Shown here: positions 17,385-26,838 of the stretch, one piece after another | Position numbering within the stretch: the first letter of the stretch is position 1 | Layout of the letters: each line of letters begins with the position of its first letter | Translations under genes and position numbers: made by a program | Assembly: GCA_964484265.1 (NCBI GenBank) | Contig: CAZAFH010000007.1 | Coordinates: forward strand, 1-64,000 | Source of the DNA: SIAQ01 sp964484265 | Lineage (GTDB): Bacteria > Planctomycetota > Planctomycetia > Gemmatales > Gemmataceae | Length of the DNA stretch: 64,000 nt | Reading direction: 5' to 3' | Notes under the pieces: generated by a model | The model's input: the letters and a program-made list of their open reading frames with translations, nothing else | Told to the model about the DNA's origin: nothing | Database searches by the model: none

Positions 17385-17415
17385 AGATATTGAATCTCAG
17401 ATGGCAAATTTGAAA

Positions 17416-17445
17416 CCCCTGGGGCTACTTTGCAAGCCCCAGGGG
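17416..17445 (+). terminator. Strong stem-loop after the PEP-CTERM gene
   Basis: CCCCTGGGGCT (17416-17426) pairs perfectly with AGCCCCAGGGG (17435-17445) around an 8-base loop. Each arm is itself nearly palindromic. No T-tract follows, so it may be a terminator of the U-less kind or an mRNA 3' stabiliser. Confidence 0.55.
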
Positions 17446-17493
17446 ATAATCGCTAGATCGTCAATTGCACCACTTGATTGACCTCATTGACAC

Positions 17494-20400
17494 ATGGACG
17501 GACCCATGCGCACCGTGAACACGAAGTTCTTCCTCTTCCTCGTCCTTTTCTTTTCTCTTTCGGCCGGTCTTATTTTCGGCCTGCATCGCCTTCAGGCGAG
17601 CAACATCGCGGAAGCGCTCCTTTGGCAAGCCGAGCAAGCCGAGAAAGACGGCAAGCCCGACCGAGCCGCTCGCTATTTGGATCGGTATCTCGCCTTCGCG
17701 CGGGATGATCTCGATCGCCGCGAGCAACTGGGAATGATCCAGTCGGATCCAAAACTTGCGAATACTCCGCAGCGGCGCGAAAAGGCGCGGTTCGTAATCG
17801 AGCAAGTCCTTGCGAAAGATCCAAATCGGCATGGGTTGCGTCAGCGCCTCTGCCAGCTGTTCATCGCCGGGCGGAAATTCGAATCCGCCAAGGATCATCT
17901 GGATTGGCTGGAAAAAAGTCAGCCGCAGTCAGCCGAGCCTGCCTACCTCATGGGTATGTGGCACGAGGCACAGAATCAGCTGCCACAGGCCACGACCGCT
18001 TACCGCCTGGCGATCCAGCGGGATCCGCAAAAAATCGACGCTTACCTTCGACTCATTCCCGTGTTGAAGCACCTCGATTTCGGAAAATCGCCCCGGCATG
18101 CGGACGAAGTCTCCAGACTCGTCGCCACCATGCTTGAGAAGGCGCCGCACGACGCCGGCGTGCTCAGTCTTGCCGCTCAGGACGCCCAGGATCATGGCGA
18201 AGGCAAAGTCGCGCTGCGCTATCTCGAAGATGGGCTGACGCGTTTTCCGACCGAGCATCGCCTGTATCTCGCGCTGGCGCGGATTCATGCACAGGCGGGT
18301 AAACGAGGCCTGGCCGCCGAGAAACTCGAAGAAGGCCTGCGGAAAACCGACAAGGCGCACCATCACATGCTGCGCTGGAATCTTGCGAACACCTTGCTCG
18401 ACGATAATCGGCTCGAGGATGCCGCCAAGATCGTGCTGGAAATCCGCGACGCCAATCCCGTGTCGGCGGATTATCTCCAGGCAAGGCTTCACGTCCAGCG
18501 CGGGCGCTGGTTCGATGCCGTTCGGCAGTTTGAGAAAGTTCGGCCAGCTTTGCGTGCGAACAAGGAACTCGCGTTTCAGATCGATCTTTACCTGGGGCAT
18601 TGTTACGAAAATCTCGAAGAACCCGTGCTAATGCTCGGCGCTTTCCAACGCGCCGCCGAGACCGATGCAACCTCGACGGTTGCTCTGCGCGGAATCGCCC
18701 GGGCACGCTGGTCGCTCGGCCAAACGGACGACGCGCTGCGCGATTACGCCGATCTGGCGGCAAGAACGAAGGATCCACGCGACTCCGCCCTGCGCCGTCT
18801 GGAATTTGTCCGCATGCTCATGCAGCGCCCGGGGAAACTCGACGCCGGCATGCGTAATCAGATCGAAACTCAGCTGACGGCAATCGAGAAAACGCTGCTT
18901 CGGTCCGTGGACCTGACTCTCGTTCGCGCGGAATGGGCGCACATTCAGGGAAATGCGTCAGGCGCGGAGAAACTGCTTCAGGACGCTGCGGCAGAGTTTC
19001 CCGATCGCCATGAACCATGGATGGCGTTGATCGCACTGGCGAGCGACAAGAAAGATGCCAAATTGGTGCGCCAACTTTTCGACGCCGCCGAGGCGAAGTT
19101 CAACAACCGCGCGGACTTTCGGCTTGCCCAGATCCGGTACTGGTCGCAGCACAACGACGCCGACGCCAAAGCCGGCATGAAAAAGCTCGAGGAGGCCGTA
19201 GGCAAATTCTCGCCGAGCGAACAGTCGGCCATCTTGCAAGCGCTTGCCGAGACCCACTACTACGCGAATCAACTGGCCGATTCGATGCGCGTCATGCGAG
19301 CCATGCTCGGCCTGCCGGCGCATACCCACGATGTGCGCGTGCGCGTCCAGATGCTCGAAGTGGCGATTGCACGCAAGGACGATGCCCAGGCCAAAGACAT
19401 TCTCCGCGACATCAAGCAGATCGATGGCGAAAGTGCCGACTGGGGCTTCGGCGAGGCCCTGCGGATCGTTCGACTAGAACCTGCTGCCGGGCGTGCGACT
19501 CTGGAAAAAGCTCGTCATCTGCTAACGATGGCAGCGGCGCAACGGCCAAACTGGGCCCCGGTTTCTCAGGTTCGAGCCGAGCTGGACGAGCTGCAAGACA
19601 GACCGGACCAGGCCATCGCCAATTATCGCAAGGCCATCGACCAGGGAAGCCGCGACCCCGCAGCAACGCGGAATCTGCTCACGCTTTTATCGCAGGCGAA
19701 TCGCTACGAAGAAGTGGACCAGCTTCTTTTGACGATGCAAAAGCAGTACGGCGCGAGCGAGGAAATCGTGCGTTACTATGCCGCGAGTTCGTTCCAGCGC
19801 CGTGACTATCGCAAGGCCGAGTATCTCGTCAAGCAGGTCGTGGCCGCCAAATCGACCAACTACCGCGATCACCTCTGGATGGGCCAGATTTTGTCGGCGA
19901 ATGGTCAGGCCAATGGTGACGCCGAGGCTGCGTTCCGCAAAGCCGTCGCGCTGGCGCCGCAGGAACCCGAGGCGTGGTTTAACCTCATCCGCTTCTTTAT
20001 CGGCACGGGTCAGTACGCCGACGCCGATACCGAGATCGGCAACCTACGCAAGAAACTTCCCGCCGACAGGCAGGATCTCGTGTTGGCTCAATGCCTCGAG
20101 CTTCTCGGTCAACGTTTGGATGCTTCGAAGCACTACCGCCTGGCCGTCGAGAAGCATCCAAATGCCGTGACTCACAAGGCCGCCGCCGACTTCATGATGC
20201 GTGTCGGCCAGTGGTCAGAGGCCGAGATGCTGTTCCGAAAACTGCACGAGAAAAAAGTTGCCGCGAAAGAGGACGAAGCCAAGGCCGCCCGACATGGCCT
20301 GGCCTTGGCGCTCATCCGCCAGAATCAACCGGCAAAGCGCGTCGAGGCATTGAAGCTCGCTGGTTTCACGATCGACGCAAACGGCCTTCCAGGCGATGGC

Positions 20401-21582
20401 GCTCCGCCCGATCTTCGCGAAGAACAACTGCTGCAGGCCAAGGTGCTCGGATCGATCGCGCACTACCAGATGCGCGAGAAATCGATTGCGATGCTTGAAA
20501 CTCTCCAGCGCGTTTCGCCCTTGAATGACGAGGAACGCTTCCTGCTTGCGCGCCTGTGCATCGATCAGGGCGCCATTTCGCCGCACTTTGGCAAGGCAAA
20601 GGCATTGCTGAAGTGGATCGCACAGGACCAACCGAAGAACGCCCGCTACCTGACCTTCGCCGCACGCGAACTGATCGAGCAGCGCGAATTCACCGATGCT
20701 GAACCGATCATCGCGAGGCTGGAGAGCCTGGAACGGGAACGCAAGACGACGCCGGGCGGCCTCGGTTCGATCGAGTTGCGCGCGAAACTATTGGAACTGC
20801 GCGGACAGGTCACTCAGGCGGCGGCTTTGCTAAAGGCCTACGCCGAGCAACCGCAAGCCTTACCGCAACGCCGACTGCTCCTGGCGAACCTTCATGGCCG
20901 AAACGGGCAGTACCGCGAGGCGATCGACCTTTGCACGAGCGTGCGTGCCGTGAAGGACCACGAGATGGAAGCAATCGCGACGGCTGTCGCCATCTTGTGC
21001 GCGAACAAGCCGAGCGAGGCTCAGCCGACGAACTTTCAAAACTGGCGGCAGGAATTCGATCGCGTCGAGTCCGATCTGCGCGACAATCTAAAGAAGAACA
21101 TCGGAGGCGTGCCGGTTCGGCTCTTCCTGGCGAATCTCATGGAACTGCAGGCCCGCTACGACGAAGTGGAACGCCTGTGCCGAGAAGTCCTTCGCGAGGA
21201 CGACCTGAACCTGGTCGCGCTCAATAATCTCGCCTGGCTACTGGGGCAGCGTTCAGATCCGCCCGCGGATGCGCTGACGCTGATCGAGCGTGCCATCTCG
21301 AAGTACGGCGCGCGGCCAGAACTTCTCGATACGCGCGCCATCGTGCTGCTCAACCTGGGCAGGCCGAACGACGCCCTGAAAGATCTCCAACGCGTCGTCG
21401 ATGAGGCTCCGACGGCGACGCGCGTGTTCCACCTCACGCGCGTGCATGCGAAATTGAAAAACGCCACGGTTGCGCAAGCCGCCTTTCGGCGAGCTAACGA
21501 CATGGGGCTGACGCTGCAGCAATTGCATCCGGTGGAACAAGCCGAGTATCGCCGGGTGAGCGCGGAATTGGGATTGCGCTGA
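17494..21582 (+). CDS. Giant tetratricopeptide-repeat protein
   Basis: The 1362-residue product has one N-terminal TM/signal segment (residues about 10-30, FFLFLVLFFSLSAGLIFGL) and then helical TPR-like repeats to the end, with units such as AEALLWQAEQAEKDGKPDRAARYLDRYL, AEAAFRKAVALAPQEPEAWFNL and LNNLAWLLGQ. No catalytic domain is visible, so it is probably a scaffold anchored at the inner membrane facing the periplasm. It follows the PEP-CTERM gene by 110 bp, interrupted by a stem-loop. TPR proteins often accompany PEP-CTERM/exosortase systems (PrsT-like), so a role in export or polysaccharide assembly is possible but unproven. A second in-frame ATG lies at 17509. Confidence 0.9.
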   Translation: MDGPMRTVNTKFFLFLVLFFSLSAGLIFGLHRLQASNIAEALLWQAEQAEKDGKPDRAARYLDRYLAFARDDLDRREQLGMIQSDPKLANTPQRREKARFVIEQVLAKDPNRHGLRQRLCQLFIAGRKFESAKDHLDWLEKSQPQSAEPAYLMGMWHEAQNQLPQATTAYRLAIQRDPQKIDAYLRLIPVLKHLDFGKSPRHADEVSRLVATMLEKAPHDAGVLSLAAQDAQDHGEGKVALRYLEDGLTRFPTEHRLYLALARIHAQAGKRGLAAEKLEEGLRKTDKAHHHMLRWNLANTLLDDNRLEDAAKIVLEIRDANPVSADYLQARLHVQRGRWFDAVRQFEKVRPALRANKELAFQIDLYLGHCYENLEEPVLMLGAFQRAAETDATSTVALRGIARARWSLGQTDDALRDYADLAARTKDPRDSALRRLEFVRMLMQRPGKLDAGMRNQIETQLTAIEKTLLRSVDLTLVRAEWAHIQGNASGAEKLLQDAAAEFPDRHEPWMALIALASDKKDAKLVRQLFDAAEAKFNNRADFRLAQIRYWSQHNDADAKAGMKKLEEAVGKFSPSEQSAILQALAETHYYANQLADSMRVMRAMLGLPAHTHDVRVRVQMLEVAIARKDDAQAKDILRDIKQIDGESADWGFGEALRIVRLEPAAGRATLEKARHLLTMAAAQRPNWAPVSQVRAELDELQDRPDQAIANYRKAIDQGSRDPAATRNLLTLLSQANRYEEVDQLLLTMQKQYGASEEIVRYYAASSFQRRDYRKAEYLVKQVVAAKSTNYRDHLWMGQILSANGQANGDAEAAFRKAVALAPQEPEAWFNLIRFFIGTGQYADADTEIGNLRKKLPADRQDLVLAQCLELLGQRLDASKHYRLAVEKHPNAVTHKAAADFMMRVGQWSEAEMLFRKLHEKKVAAKEDEAKAARHGLALALIRQNQPAKRVEALKLAGFTIDANGLPGDGAPPDLREEQLLQAKVLGSIAHYQMREKSIAMLETLQRVSPLNDEERFLLARLCIDQGAISPHFGKAKALLKWIAQDQPKNARYLTFAARELIEQREFTDAEPIIARLESLERERKTTPGGLGSIELRAKLLELRGQVTQAAALLKAYAEQPQALPQRRLLLANLHGRNGQYREAIDLCTSVRAVKDHEMEAIATAVAILCANKPSEAQPTNFQNWRQEFDRVESDLRDNLKKNIGGVPVRLFLANLMELQARYDEVERLCREVLREDDLNLVALNNLAWLLGQRSDPPADALTLIERAISKYGARPELLDTRAIVLLNLGRPNDALKDLQRVVDEAPTATRVFHLTRVHAKLKNATVAQAAFRRANDMGLTLQQLHPVEQAEYRRVSAELGLR

Positions 21583-21599
21583 GAGCTTCGATCGAATCA

Positions 21600-21615
21600 G
21601 GGGGCTAACGCCCCC
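21600..21615. terminator. Small GC stem between convergent genes
   Basis: GGGGGC pairs with GCCCCC around TAAC in the 49-bp gap between two convergent genes. It lacks a T-run. The following CCCCCCGCTCGCC also occurs near position 128. Confidence 0.35.
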
Positions 21616-21631
21616 CGCTCGCCGTTTTGTG

Positions 21632-22393
21632 CTATCGCCCGTCGCGGAGGCGGTCGCCGAGGAAGTCGTCCAGGTCTTCGATGCCGTGAATCTTCTCGAC
21701 GGTCTTGTCGATGTCGTATTCAACGCGGCGGAAAGTCAATTCCTTGCCATCGAGCAGGACGTAGCACGCACGCCAATTACCATCGCGCGGTTGGCCGACC
21801 GAGCCGACGTTGACCATCGCTTTTCGTTCGTCGAGCTTGAAAGTGAAGTTGAATTCATCAGGCGATTGAAACTGGTACGAATCGTCCTGCAAGCTTTCCG
21901 TGAATACGCCGGGCACGTGTGTGTGGCCCTGGAAGCAGACCTTGTCGACCAGTGCAAAGATGCGGTCCATCTTCCGCTGGTTGTAAATGTCTTCCGGAAA
22001 GACATACTCGTTGAGCGGATTGCGTGCCGAGCCATGAACGAATAGGCAGCCGTTTTCTTTCCAGGTGCGCGGCCGCTCGGCGAGAAACTCCCAGCGGGCT
22101 TCGCGCTTGGCGCGGTTTTCGTTGGAGGCTTCGAGTTGCTCGCGCGTCCAAAAGATCGCGCGCTCGGCGGCGCCGTTGAAACCGTCCGGGTCGAACATGG
22201 CGCCTTGGTCGTGGTTGCCCAGCAGCACCATGTTGCACTTCATGGCCAGGTCGATGCATTCGCGCGGATTCGGGCCATAGCCGATGATGTCGCCCAGGCA
22301 ATAGATCTCAGTAACCTTGTTCGCGGCAATGTCAGCCAGGACAGCCTGAAAGGCCTCCAGATTGCTATGAATGTCGCTGATGATCGCTTTCAC
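21632..22393 (-). CDS. Metallophosphoesterase (YfcE/calcineurin-like)
   Basis: All five metal-binding blocks are present: SDIHSN at the N-terminus, GDIIGYGPNP, LGNHDQG, VHGSARNP and GHTHVPG. The enzyme should hydrolyse phosphodiesters or phosphomonoesters with two metal ions. The start is placed at GTG 22393, because family members begin right before the SDIHSN strand and GGGAG lies about 10 bases upstream; a longer ATG start exists at 22459. The substrate is unknown. Confidence 0.9.
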   Translation of the reverse strand: MKAIISDIHSNLEAFQAVLADIAANKVTEIYCLGDIIGYGPNPRECIDLAMKCNMVLLGNHDQGAMFDPDGFNGAAERAIFWTREQLEASNENRAKREARWEFLAERPRTWKENGCLFVHGSARNPLNEYVFPEDIYNQRKMDRIFALVDKVCFQGHTHVPGVFTESLQDDSYQFQSPDEFNFTFKLDERKAMVNVGSVGQPRDGNWRACYVLLDGKELTFRRVEYDIDKTVEKIHGIEDLDDFLGDRLRDGR

Positions 22394-22907
22394 GTTTGCA
22401 AATCTCCCCGGTCGGGTTCTGACGAATGTTGACAATCGAAAATAATCACAAATGGGCAATAATTCTCGAGATTGAGAGCCCGGGAATCGTGTTCAGCGCA
22501 ATACTATAGTTTACGAGCCGATGGGAAATGGTGTCAAGAGATACCACGAATCCCTGTGCGAAAAATAATCCGCGTTGTACGCATGGTGCGGATTGTGCTG
22601 CCGAGGAAATGTATGCGCGGCGTCTGCACCGATGGTGTCGCGGGGCAACGCCCTCACTAGCCCGGAGCGCCAGCGACGGGATGCCAGGGAATCTGGCGGA
22701 CCGGGTTGCCCTGCTGCGACAGGACCGCTGGATAAGTTAATTGTCTTATACGGGTTATTGTCTACTAACGCTTTCACCAGACGCTTGTTTGATTGTCAAG
22801 CATTTTCCGTTTACCTATTGCTTCGCGCTGACCCCCCGGAATTGCTGCGATCATCCTGAGGCTTGCGGCCAAACTATTCACGATTCTAGCGTCCACGAAT
22901 TACCGCG
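22394..22907. other. Long intergenic stretch without a gene
   Basis: No ORF here has coding character. The stretch contains a degenerate inverted pair (GGGGCAACGCCC near 22636 and GGGTTGCCC near 22703) enclosing TAGCCCGGAGCGCCAGCGA, a sequence type that looks like another intergenic repeat. The rest is AT-richer and featureless to me. Confidence 0.5.
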
Positions 22908-23066
22908 GTCAAAGTCGGTTGGGAAATAATTTTCGACCGGCACGGTCAACGCGAGCGCTATACGAGGCCCCTCTCCCCCTCGCTTTGTTGGCCAACACCC
23001 CCTAAAAGTGCGAAAAAAGGCCGAAAAAGTGCGAAAGCGCTTGGCCATTTGCTATTGGCCAAGCGC
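22908..23066 (+). repeat. Dispersed ~200-bp repeat, copy C
   Basis: The left half is poorly conserved (GGTCAAAGTCGGTTG is recognisable) but the core 22988-23066 is nearly identical to the other copies: TTGGCCAACACCCCCTAAAAG, AAAAAAGGCCGAAAAAGTGCG, stem GCGCTTGGCCA/TTGGCCAAGCGC. It is followed by a small hairpin AAGGGTTCGCTGCTCTCACCC. Confidence 0.85.
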
Positions 23067-23258
23067 CCTCCTGGCCGGCATCTTTGGCCGATCCCAAGGG
23101 TTCGCTGCTCTCACCCTTGGGCTTGTTGATTCATGTTTCTGCTTGTATTTTTGCAACCTAAAGAATGGCCGGACAGCATCAATTTTGTCATGAGATCAGG
23201 CGGCTTCGGCGCGGCGGCGCGATATCAACCTGCCGCTCACCCGCCTTGGCTTGTCGCG

Positions 23259-24464
23259 TTAAGCCACTTGCTTGCGTTTCATGGTTTCGGTGAAGATGCT
23301 CATCAACTGGCGGTAGTGCAAATCGAACGTCCACTGGGCCGCAGTGCGGCGTGCGGCGTGCGAGAATGATTGCCGGCGCTGGCTGTCGAGCAGTTGCGCC
23401 ATGCACCAGCCGAGTTCCTGATGATCGTGCGGATCGCTGACGACGTAGCCTTCCTGCATCGGCGGCGTGGGATGTAATAGCTCGCTCGCGCCATTGAAAC
23501 GTGTGGTGATGATCGGCAAGCCGCACGCGAGCCCTTCAAGCACCACCAGCGAACATGGATCGTAGAACGTCGGGTGGACCAAAAAATCGGACGCGAAGTA
23601 GGCGTTTCGCATTTCCGCGCAGTAGCCGACAAATTTTACGTGCTCCTCGATTCCCAAAGTGCGGGCAAGCTTGACGTACGGCCCCGCATCGGGATGTCCG
23701 ACGATCATGAGCCTGAAGCGCGGCTTGCCTTCCAGCCACTGCGGATTCGACATGAGCCGTTTCGTCGCGTGCAGCAATGGCTCCAGGCCTTTGAGGTAGT
23801 AGTTCATGGCCGCGAAAAGACCGACGACCTCGTCGGCGGCGATGCCTTGCTGTTCGCGATATAGCGATCGACATTTGAGGCGATCCTGTTCCGGAAATCG
23901 CTCGGGGTCGATCGCGCTGCGGACCACGTTGAGTTGGCCGGGAGCAACGTGGTAGTAGCGCAGGAAATGTTCGCGCACCATGTGGCTATTGACGATGATC
24001 GTCGGCGGTTTCTCGCCAAGGTATTGCATGCGCTCGAGCAGTGAGAACGACCAATGCGCGACATCGAACCATTTACCCAGGCGTGCAAGATAGTGATGAA
24101 AGCGATTGGAATACTTGCGCAGGTTGTGCTGGGCGCAAGCGATGTGCAATCCGCCTTGCGGGTAAAGCACGTCTTGTCCCCAGGTCTTGTCGAAACCGAT
24201 GGTGACGTCGTGCTGCGTTTCCGCAAGGGCGCGCAAGCAGTTGCGCCCGAACAACCAGGGTTTGATGAAGCGGGGCGCCCAGGACATCGGGATGCGATGG
24301 AAACGGATGCCCTGGGGCAGCAACTTCTCGTCCCAGCGGCATGCGAAAACGTCAACCTCGTGCCGGTCCGCCAGCAATCGGCGCGCGAGATCGGCGATGT
24401 AGGTTTCGCACCCACCCCGCGCCGGCAGCACGCTTTCATAGCAAAAGGCGATTTTCATCCGCAT
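23259..24464 (-). CDS. Glycosyltransferase family 4, WaaG/RfaG-like
   Basis: The 401-residue GT-B enzyme starts with KIAFCYESVLPARGGCETY, typical of lipopolysaccharide core glucosyltransferases. The C-terminal sugar-nucleotide site shows FLVHPTFYDPCSLVVLEGLACGLPII with the conserved E-x7-E pattern. It is last in a row of four tightly spaced genes on the minus strand (heptosyltransferase, two kinases, this gene), which supports a role in building the LPS inner core on the cytoplasmic face of the inner membrane. The sugar donor is unknown. Confidence 0.9.
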   Translation of the reverse strand: MRMKIAFCYESVLPARGGCETYIADLARRLLADRHEVDVFACRWDEKLLPQGIRFHRIPMSWAPRFIKPWLFGRNCLRALAETQHDVTIGFDKTWGQDVLYPQGGLHIACAQHNLRKYSNRFHHYLARLGKWFDVAHWSFSLLERMQYLGEKPPTIIVNSHMVREHFLRYYHVAPGQLNVVRSAIDPERFPEQDRLKCRSLYREQQGIAADEVVGLFAAMNYYLKGLEPLLHATKRLMSNPQWLEGKPRFRLMIVGHPDAGPYVKLARTLGIEEHVKFVGYCAEMRNAYFASDFLVHPTFYDPCSLVVLEGLACGLPIITTRFNGASELLHPTPPMQEGYVVSDPHDHQELGWCMAQLLDSQRRQSFSHAARRTAAQWTFDLHYRQLMSIFTETMKRKQVA

Positions 24465-24500
24465 TACCCTCGACGCATGTGAATCTGGATTCGCTCTGAG

Positions 24501-25472
24501 TCAGGCCGTGTGTGAACCATGTTTGTCGTTGTGTAGACGATAGCGCCGGCCGCGAAACTGCACGATTCGGCGAAGCCAGCGGCTTCGAAGCGAACGCCGG
24601 TCAGCGCCGCGATACGCGCGCCAAAAGCGCAGCCGATCGCGGGCGTCGATGCCTTCGACTTCCGAAGAATAAAGCAGCTGGCCGAGATCTTTCGACAGCC
24701 AGGACGCCCGCGTGCACCCATGATGCGCGAGCCGATGGAAATCGATCAAGAACACGCGGTTCCGCCAATCCGGGATGTCATAAATATCGTCACGCGGGAT
24801 GAAAAAATGACATAGGTAGAAGTCTTTATGGAAGAAATTCTGGTCATGCAGAAGCCGTGCCATCCGTGCGATCTCTTTTACCAGACCATTTTTCCATGCA
24901 CGGAATTTCAGCGGGTCGAGTTGGCGTGCCGCCTGCGGAATGGCCTGATGCAGGGGCAGCATATTGGTCAGCTCTTCGATCGCCAGGAAGCTCTGGAGTT
25001 TGCCCCACGGGCCAAGAAACTCGCCGGCGGCGACAACGCGGGGAACGTTCATGCCGATTTCGCGAGCCCATTCGAGATTTCGGCGTTCCAGCATGCCGGG
25101 CGACCAATCGCCCGTCGGCCAGATCGTGGCCAGCAGACCATGCCACCAGGGCAGCTCGTAGTGCCGTTTGAGATATACAGGGAGTTGTTTGCCCGCCGAT
25201 TCGAGTACCCATCGGCCTGTCGATCGCCCTTGCTTGGCGTTGAAATCGTCCGTGACGTCGGCGGCCATGATATGATCCGGCCAGGATTCACCGACAAAAT
25301 CGACCCAATCGAAGCGGGCATGGATTCGCCGAACACCGAGGAACAGACGCTGCAAGAACGTCCCCGCGTCCAGAGGCGAAGTAGCGCCGGATGCGAGCGG
25401 TGGAGCATTTTGGAGAGCTTGACTCATCTGTCGCCTACCTTTACTACCTTCGAGCAGAGGGCTTTCTGTCAT
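24501..25472 (-). CDS. WaaP-like LPS core heptose kinase
   Basis: The 323-residue product carries the small-kinase catalytic loop LLHDQNFFHKDFYLCHFF near residues 210-227 and a VFLIDFHR metal-binding strand near 245-255. This is the pattern of WaaP/InaA kinases, which phosphorylate heptose I of the inner core. It begins 6 bases after the upstream kinase gene; an alternative start ATG lies at 25427. The family needs only ATP and acts at the inner membrane. Having two different kinases side by side suggests successive phosphorylations. Confidence 0.85.
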   Translation of the reverse strand: MTESPLLEGSKGRRQMSQALQNAPPLASGATSPLDAGTFLQRLFLGVRRIHARFDWVDFVGESWPDHIMAADVTDDFNAKQGRSTGRWVLESAGKQLPVYLKRHYELPWWHGLLATIWPTGDWSPGMLERRNLEWAREIGMNVPRVVAAGEFLGPWGKLQSFLAIEELTNMLPLHQAIPQAARQLDPLKFRAWKNGLVKEIARMARLLHDQNFFHKDFYLCHFFIPRDDIYDIPDWRNRVFLIDFHRLAHHGCTRASWLSKDLGQLLYSSEVEGIDARDRLRFWRAYRGADRRSLRSRWLRRIVQFRGRRYRLHNDKHGSHTA

Positions 25473-25478
25473 TAACCG

Positions 25479-26837
25479 TCATCGCATCGCCGTTTGTTTC
25501 GAGGCGGGACCACGCCAGGGCGTGAAATCGCGGATCAATCGCTCGGGATGGGCCAATACAACTTGGTCCGTGCTTGCTGATACACCAAGTAAATCGATCC
25601 ACGATTCCGCCGATTCGATCCCCAGGCCGGCTTCTCGAATTTTCTCGATGATCTCGTCGGCCTGAAGACTCCAGCTGGCGGCTTCATCCATCCGCGCTGA
25701 CTCCGAGACCCGACGCAGCGGCGCCGCCGCAACCGTCTCGACCAGCAGTAATACCTGATCGGAGGAGCGCGCCGCGGCCAGTAGCCGGGCGCCGGGTACG
25801 TGAAATCTCTGTAAGCAAAATAACGTATGCGCTAATTCCGGCAGCGCCCAGTGGTCGTTTCGAGCCGGTTTGGCTTCCTCGATCCAGATTCGCTGTGATC
25901 CATCCAAGTCGGCATCAGGGATGTCCGCGCCAGTTTCGGCCCAGTGGAGCAACCACGACGGAACTCGCCCGTGCATTTCCTCGAGGTAAGTCCGAACGAC
26001 AAGCAACCGCCCGCCGTGCATCGGGACGAATTGCTGGTCTCGCCCGAGGATCGGCGGCTGGCGTGCGTCGCGAATTTGGCGCCGGCTGCGGAGGCGGTCC
26101 GATTCGGCGCGAACATGCTCGGCCAAGCGAGCCAGCGGCGGGCACGCCGCGCGATCTGCCAGGGCGTCGCGGTAGGCACGCAAACAGCGCAGCCGCAGAC
26201 GATTCGAGGCCAGGGTCTCGTGCAGCGTGGCATCGAGAAGCGAGAGGTCGCGCCGGCGGGCATGCCAGGAAAGGCCAGGACTGTAGCGAGCACGCTGCCA
26301 GTCGAGTATGCAAATCGGCGCCGTGTCGGATTCGGGATTCACGAGCACATGTTTGGCAAATAGGTCCGGGTGAGCAAAACCGGCATCGTGCATTTTCGCC
26401 AGCATCCTGCCCAGTGCGTCGGCCAAACTCGACTGGCGGAAGGGACAGCGCTCATCGCGAAGCCAGTCGCGCAGATCGACCTTGTCGCGTTCATCGCGCA
26501 GGACGACAAACGCCTCGTTCCCGGCCTCACCGAGCGCGGCAACTCGCGGGCAGCCAATGCCGTTTTTTGCGAGCGCTTGCAGCATGGCGGCCTCGCGCAC
26601 CGCGTTGGCGCACCAGCCGAAACCATGCCAGGCGTTGCGAAACCGGTCGCGCCATCGGATGCAGTGGTCTTTCTTGATGTAGAAGCTTTCGCTATTCCCA
26701 AAGCGGACATGTTCTACCCGGCGATCGCGATGCCGATTGACGATCACGCCCTGGGAGCGCAACACCGCCTCGGCAGACGTCCAGCCGTGTTCGCGAAACA
26801 CGTTCTCGAATTCGGGCATGACCTCGATCCAGCTCAT
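25479..26837 (-). CDS. Second, diverged LPS-kinase-like protein
   Basis: The first 250 residues look like the WaaP/Kdo kinase family: VRFGNSESFYIKKD in the N-lobe, AREAAMLQALAKNGIGCPRVAALGE, catalytic AHPDLFAKHVLV (HPD in place of HGD/HKD) and ICILDWQRAR as the metal strand. Residues 260-452 form an unrecognised C-terminal region not usual in WaaP, perhaps a degenerate second kinase lobe. The gene lies 1 base after waaF and 6 bases before the other kinase, so the three are one operon. Catalysis is plausible as the Asp and Lys are kept. Confidence 0.75.
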   Translation of the reverse strand: MSWIEVMPEFENVFREHGWTSAEAVLRSQGVIVNRHRDRRVEHVRFGNSESFYIKKDHCIRWRDRFRNAWHGFGWCANAVREAAMLQALAKNGIGCPRVAALGEAGNEAFVVLRDERDKVDLRDWLRDERCPFRQSSLADALGRMLAKMHDAGFAHPDLFAKHVLVNPESDTAPICILDWQRARYSPGLSWHARRRDLSLLDATLHETLASNRLRLRCLRAYRDALADRAACPPLARLAEHVRAESDRLRSRRQIRDARQPPILGRDQQFVPMHGGRLLVVRTYLEEMHGRVPSWLLHWAETGADIPDADLDGSQRIWIEEAKPARNDHWALPELAHTLFCLQRFHVPGARLLAAARSSDQVLLLVETVAAAPLRRVSESARMDEAASWSLQADEIIEKIREAGLGIESAESWIDLLGVSASTDQVVLAHPERLIRDFTPWRGPASKQTAMR

Positions 26838-26838
26838 G

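Noticed and set aside
17416..17445. Classical rho-independent terminator
   Set aside because: The stem is strong but no T-run follows, so it was listed only as a moderate-confidence stem-loop.
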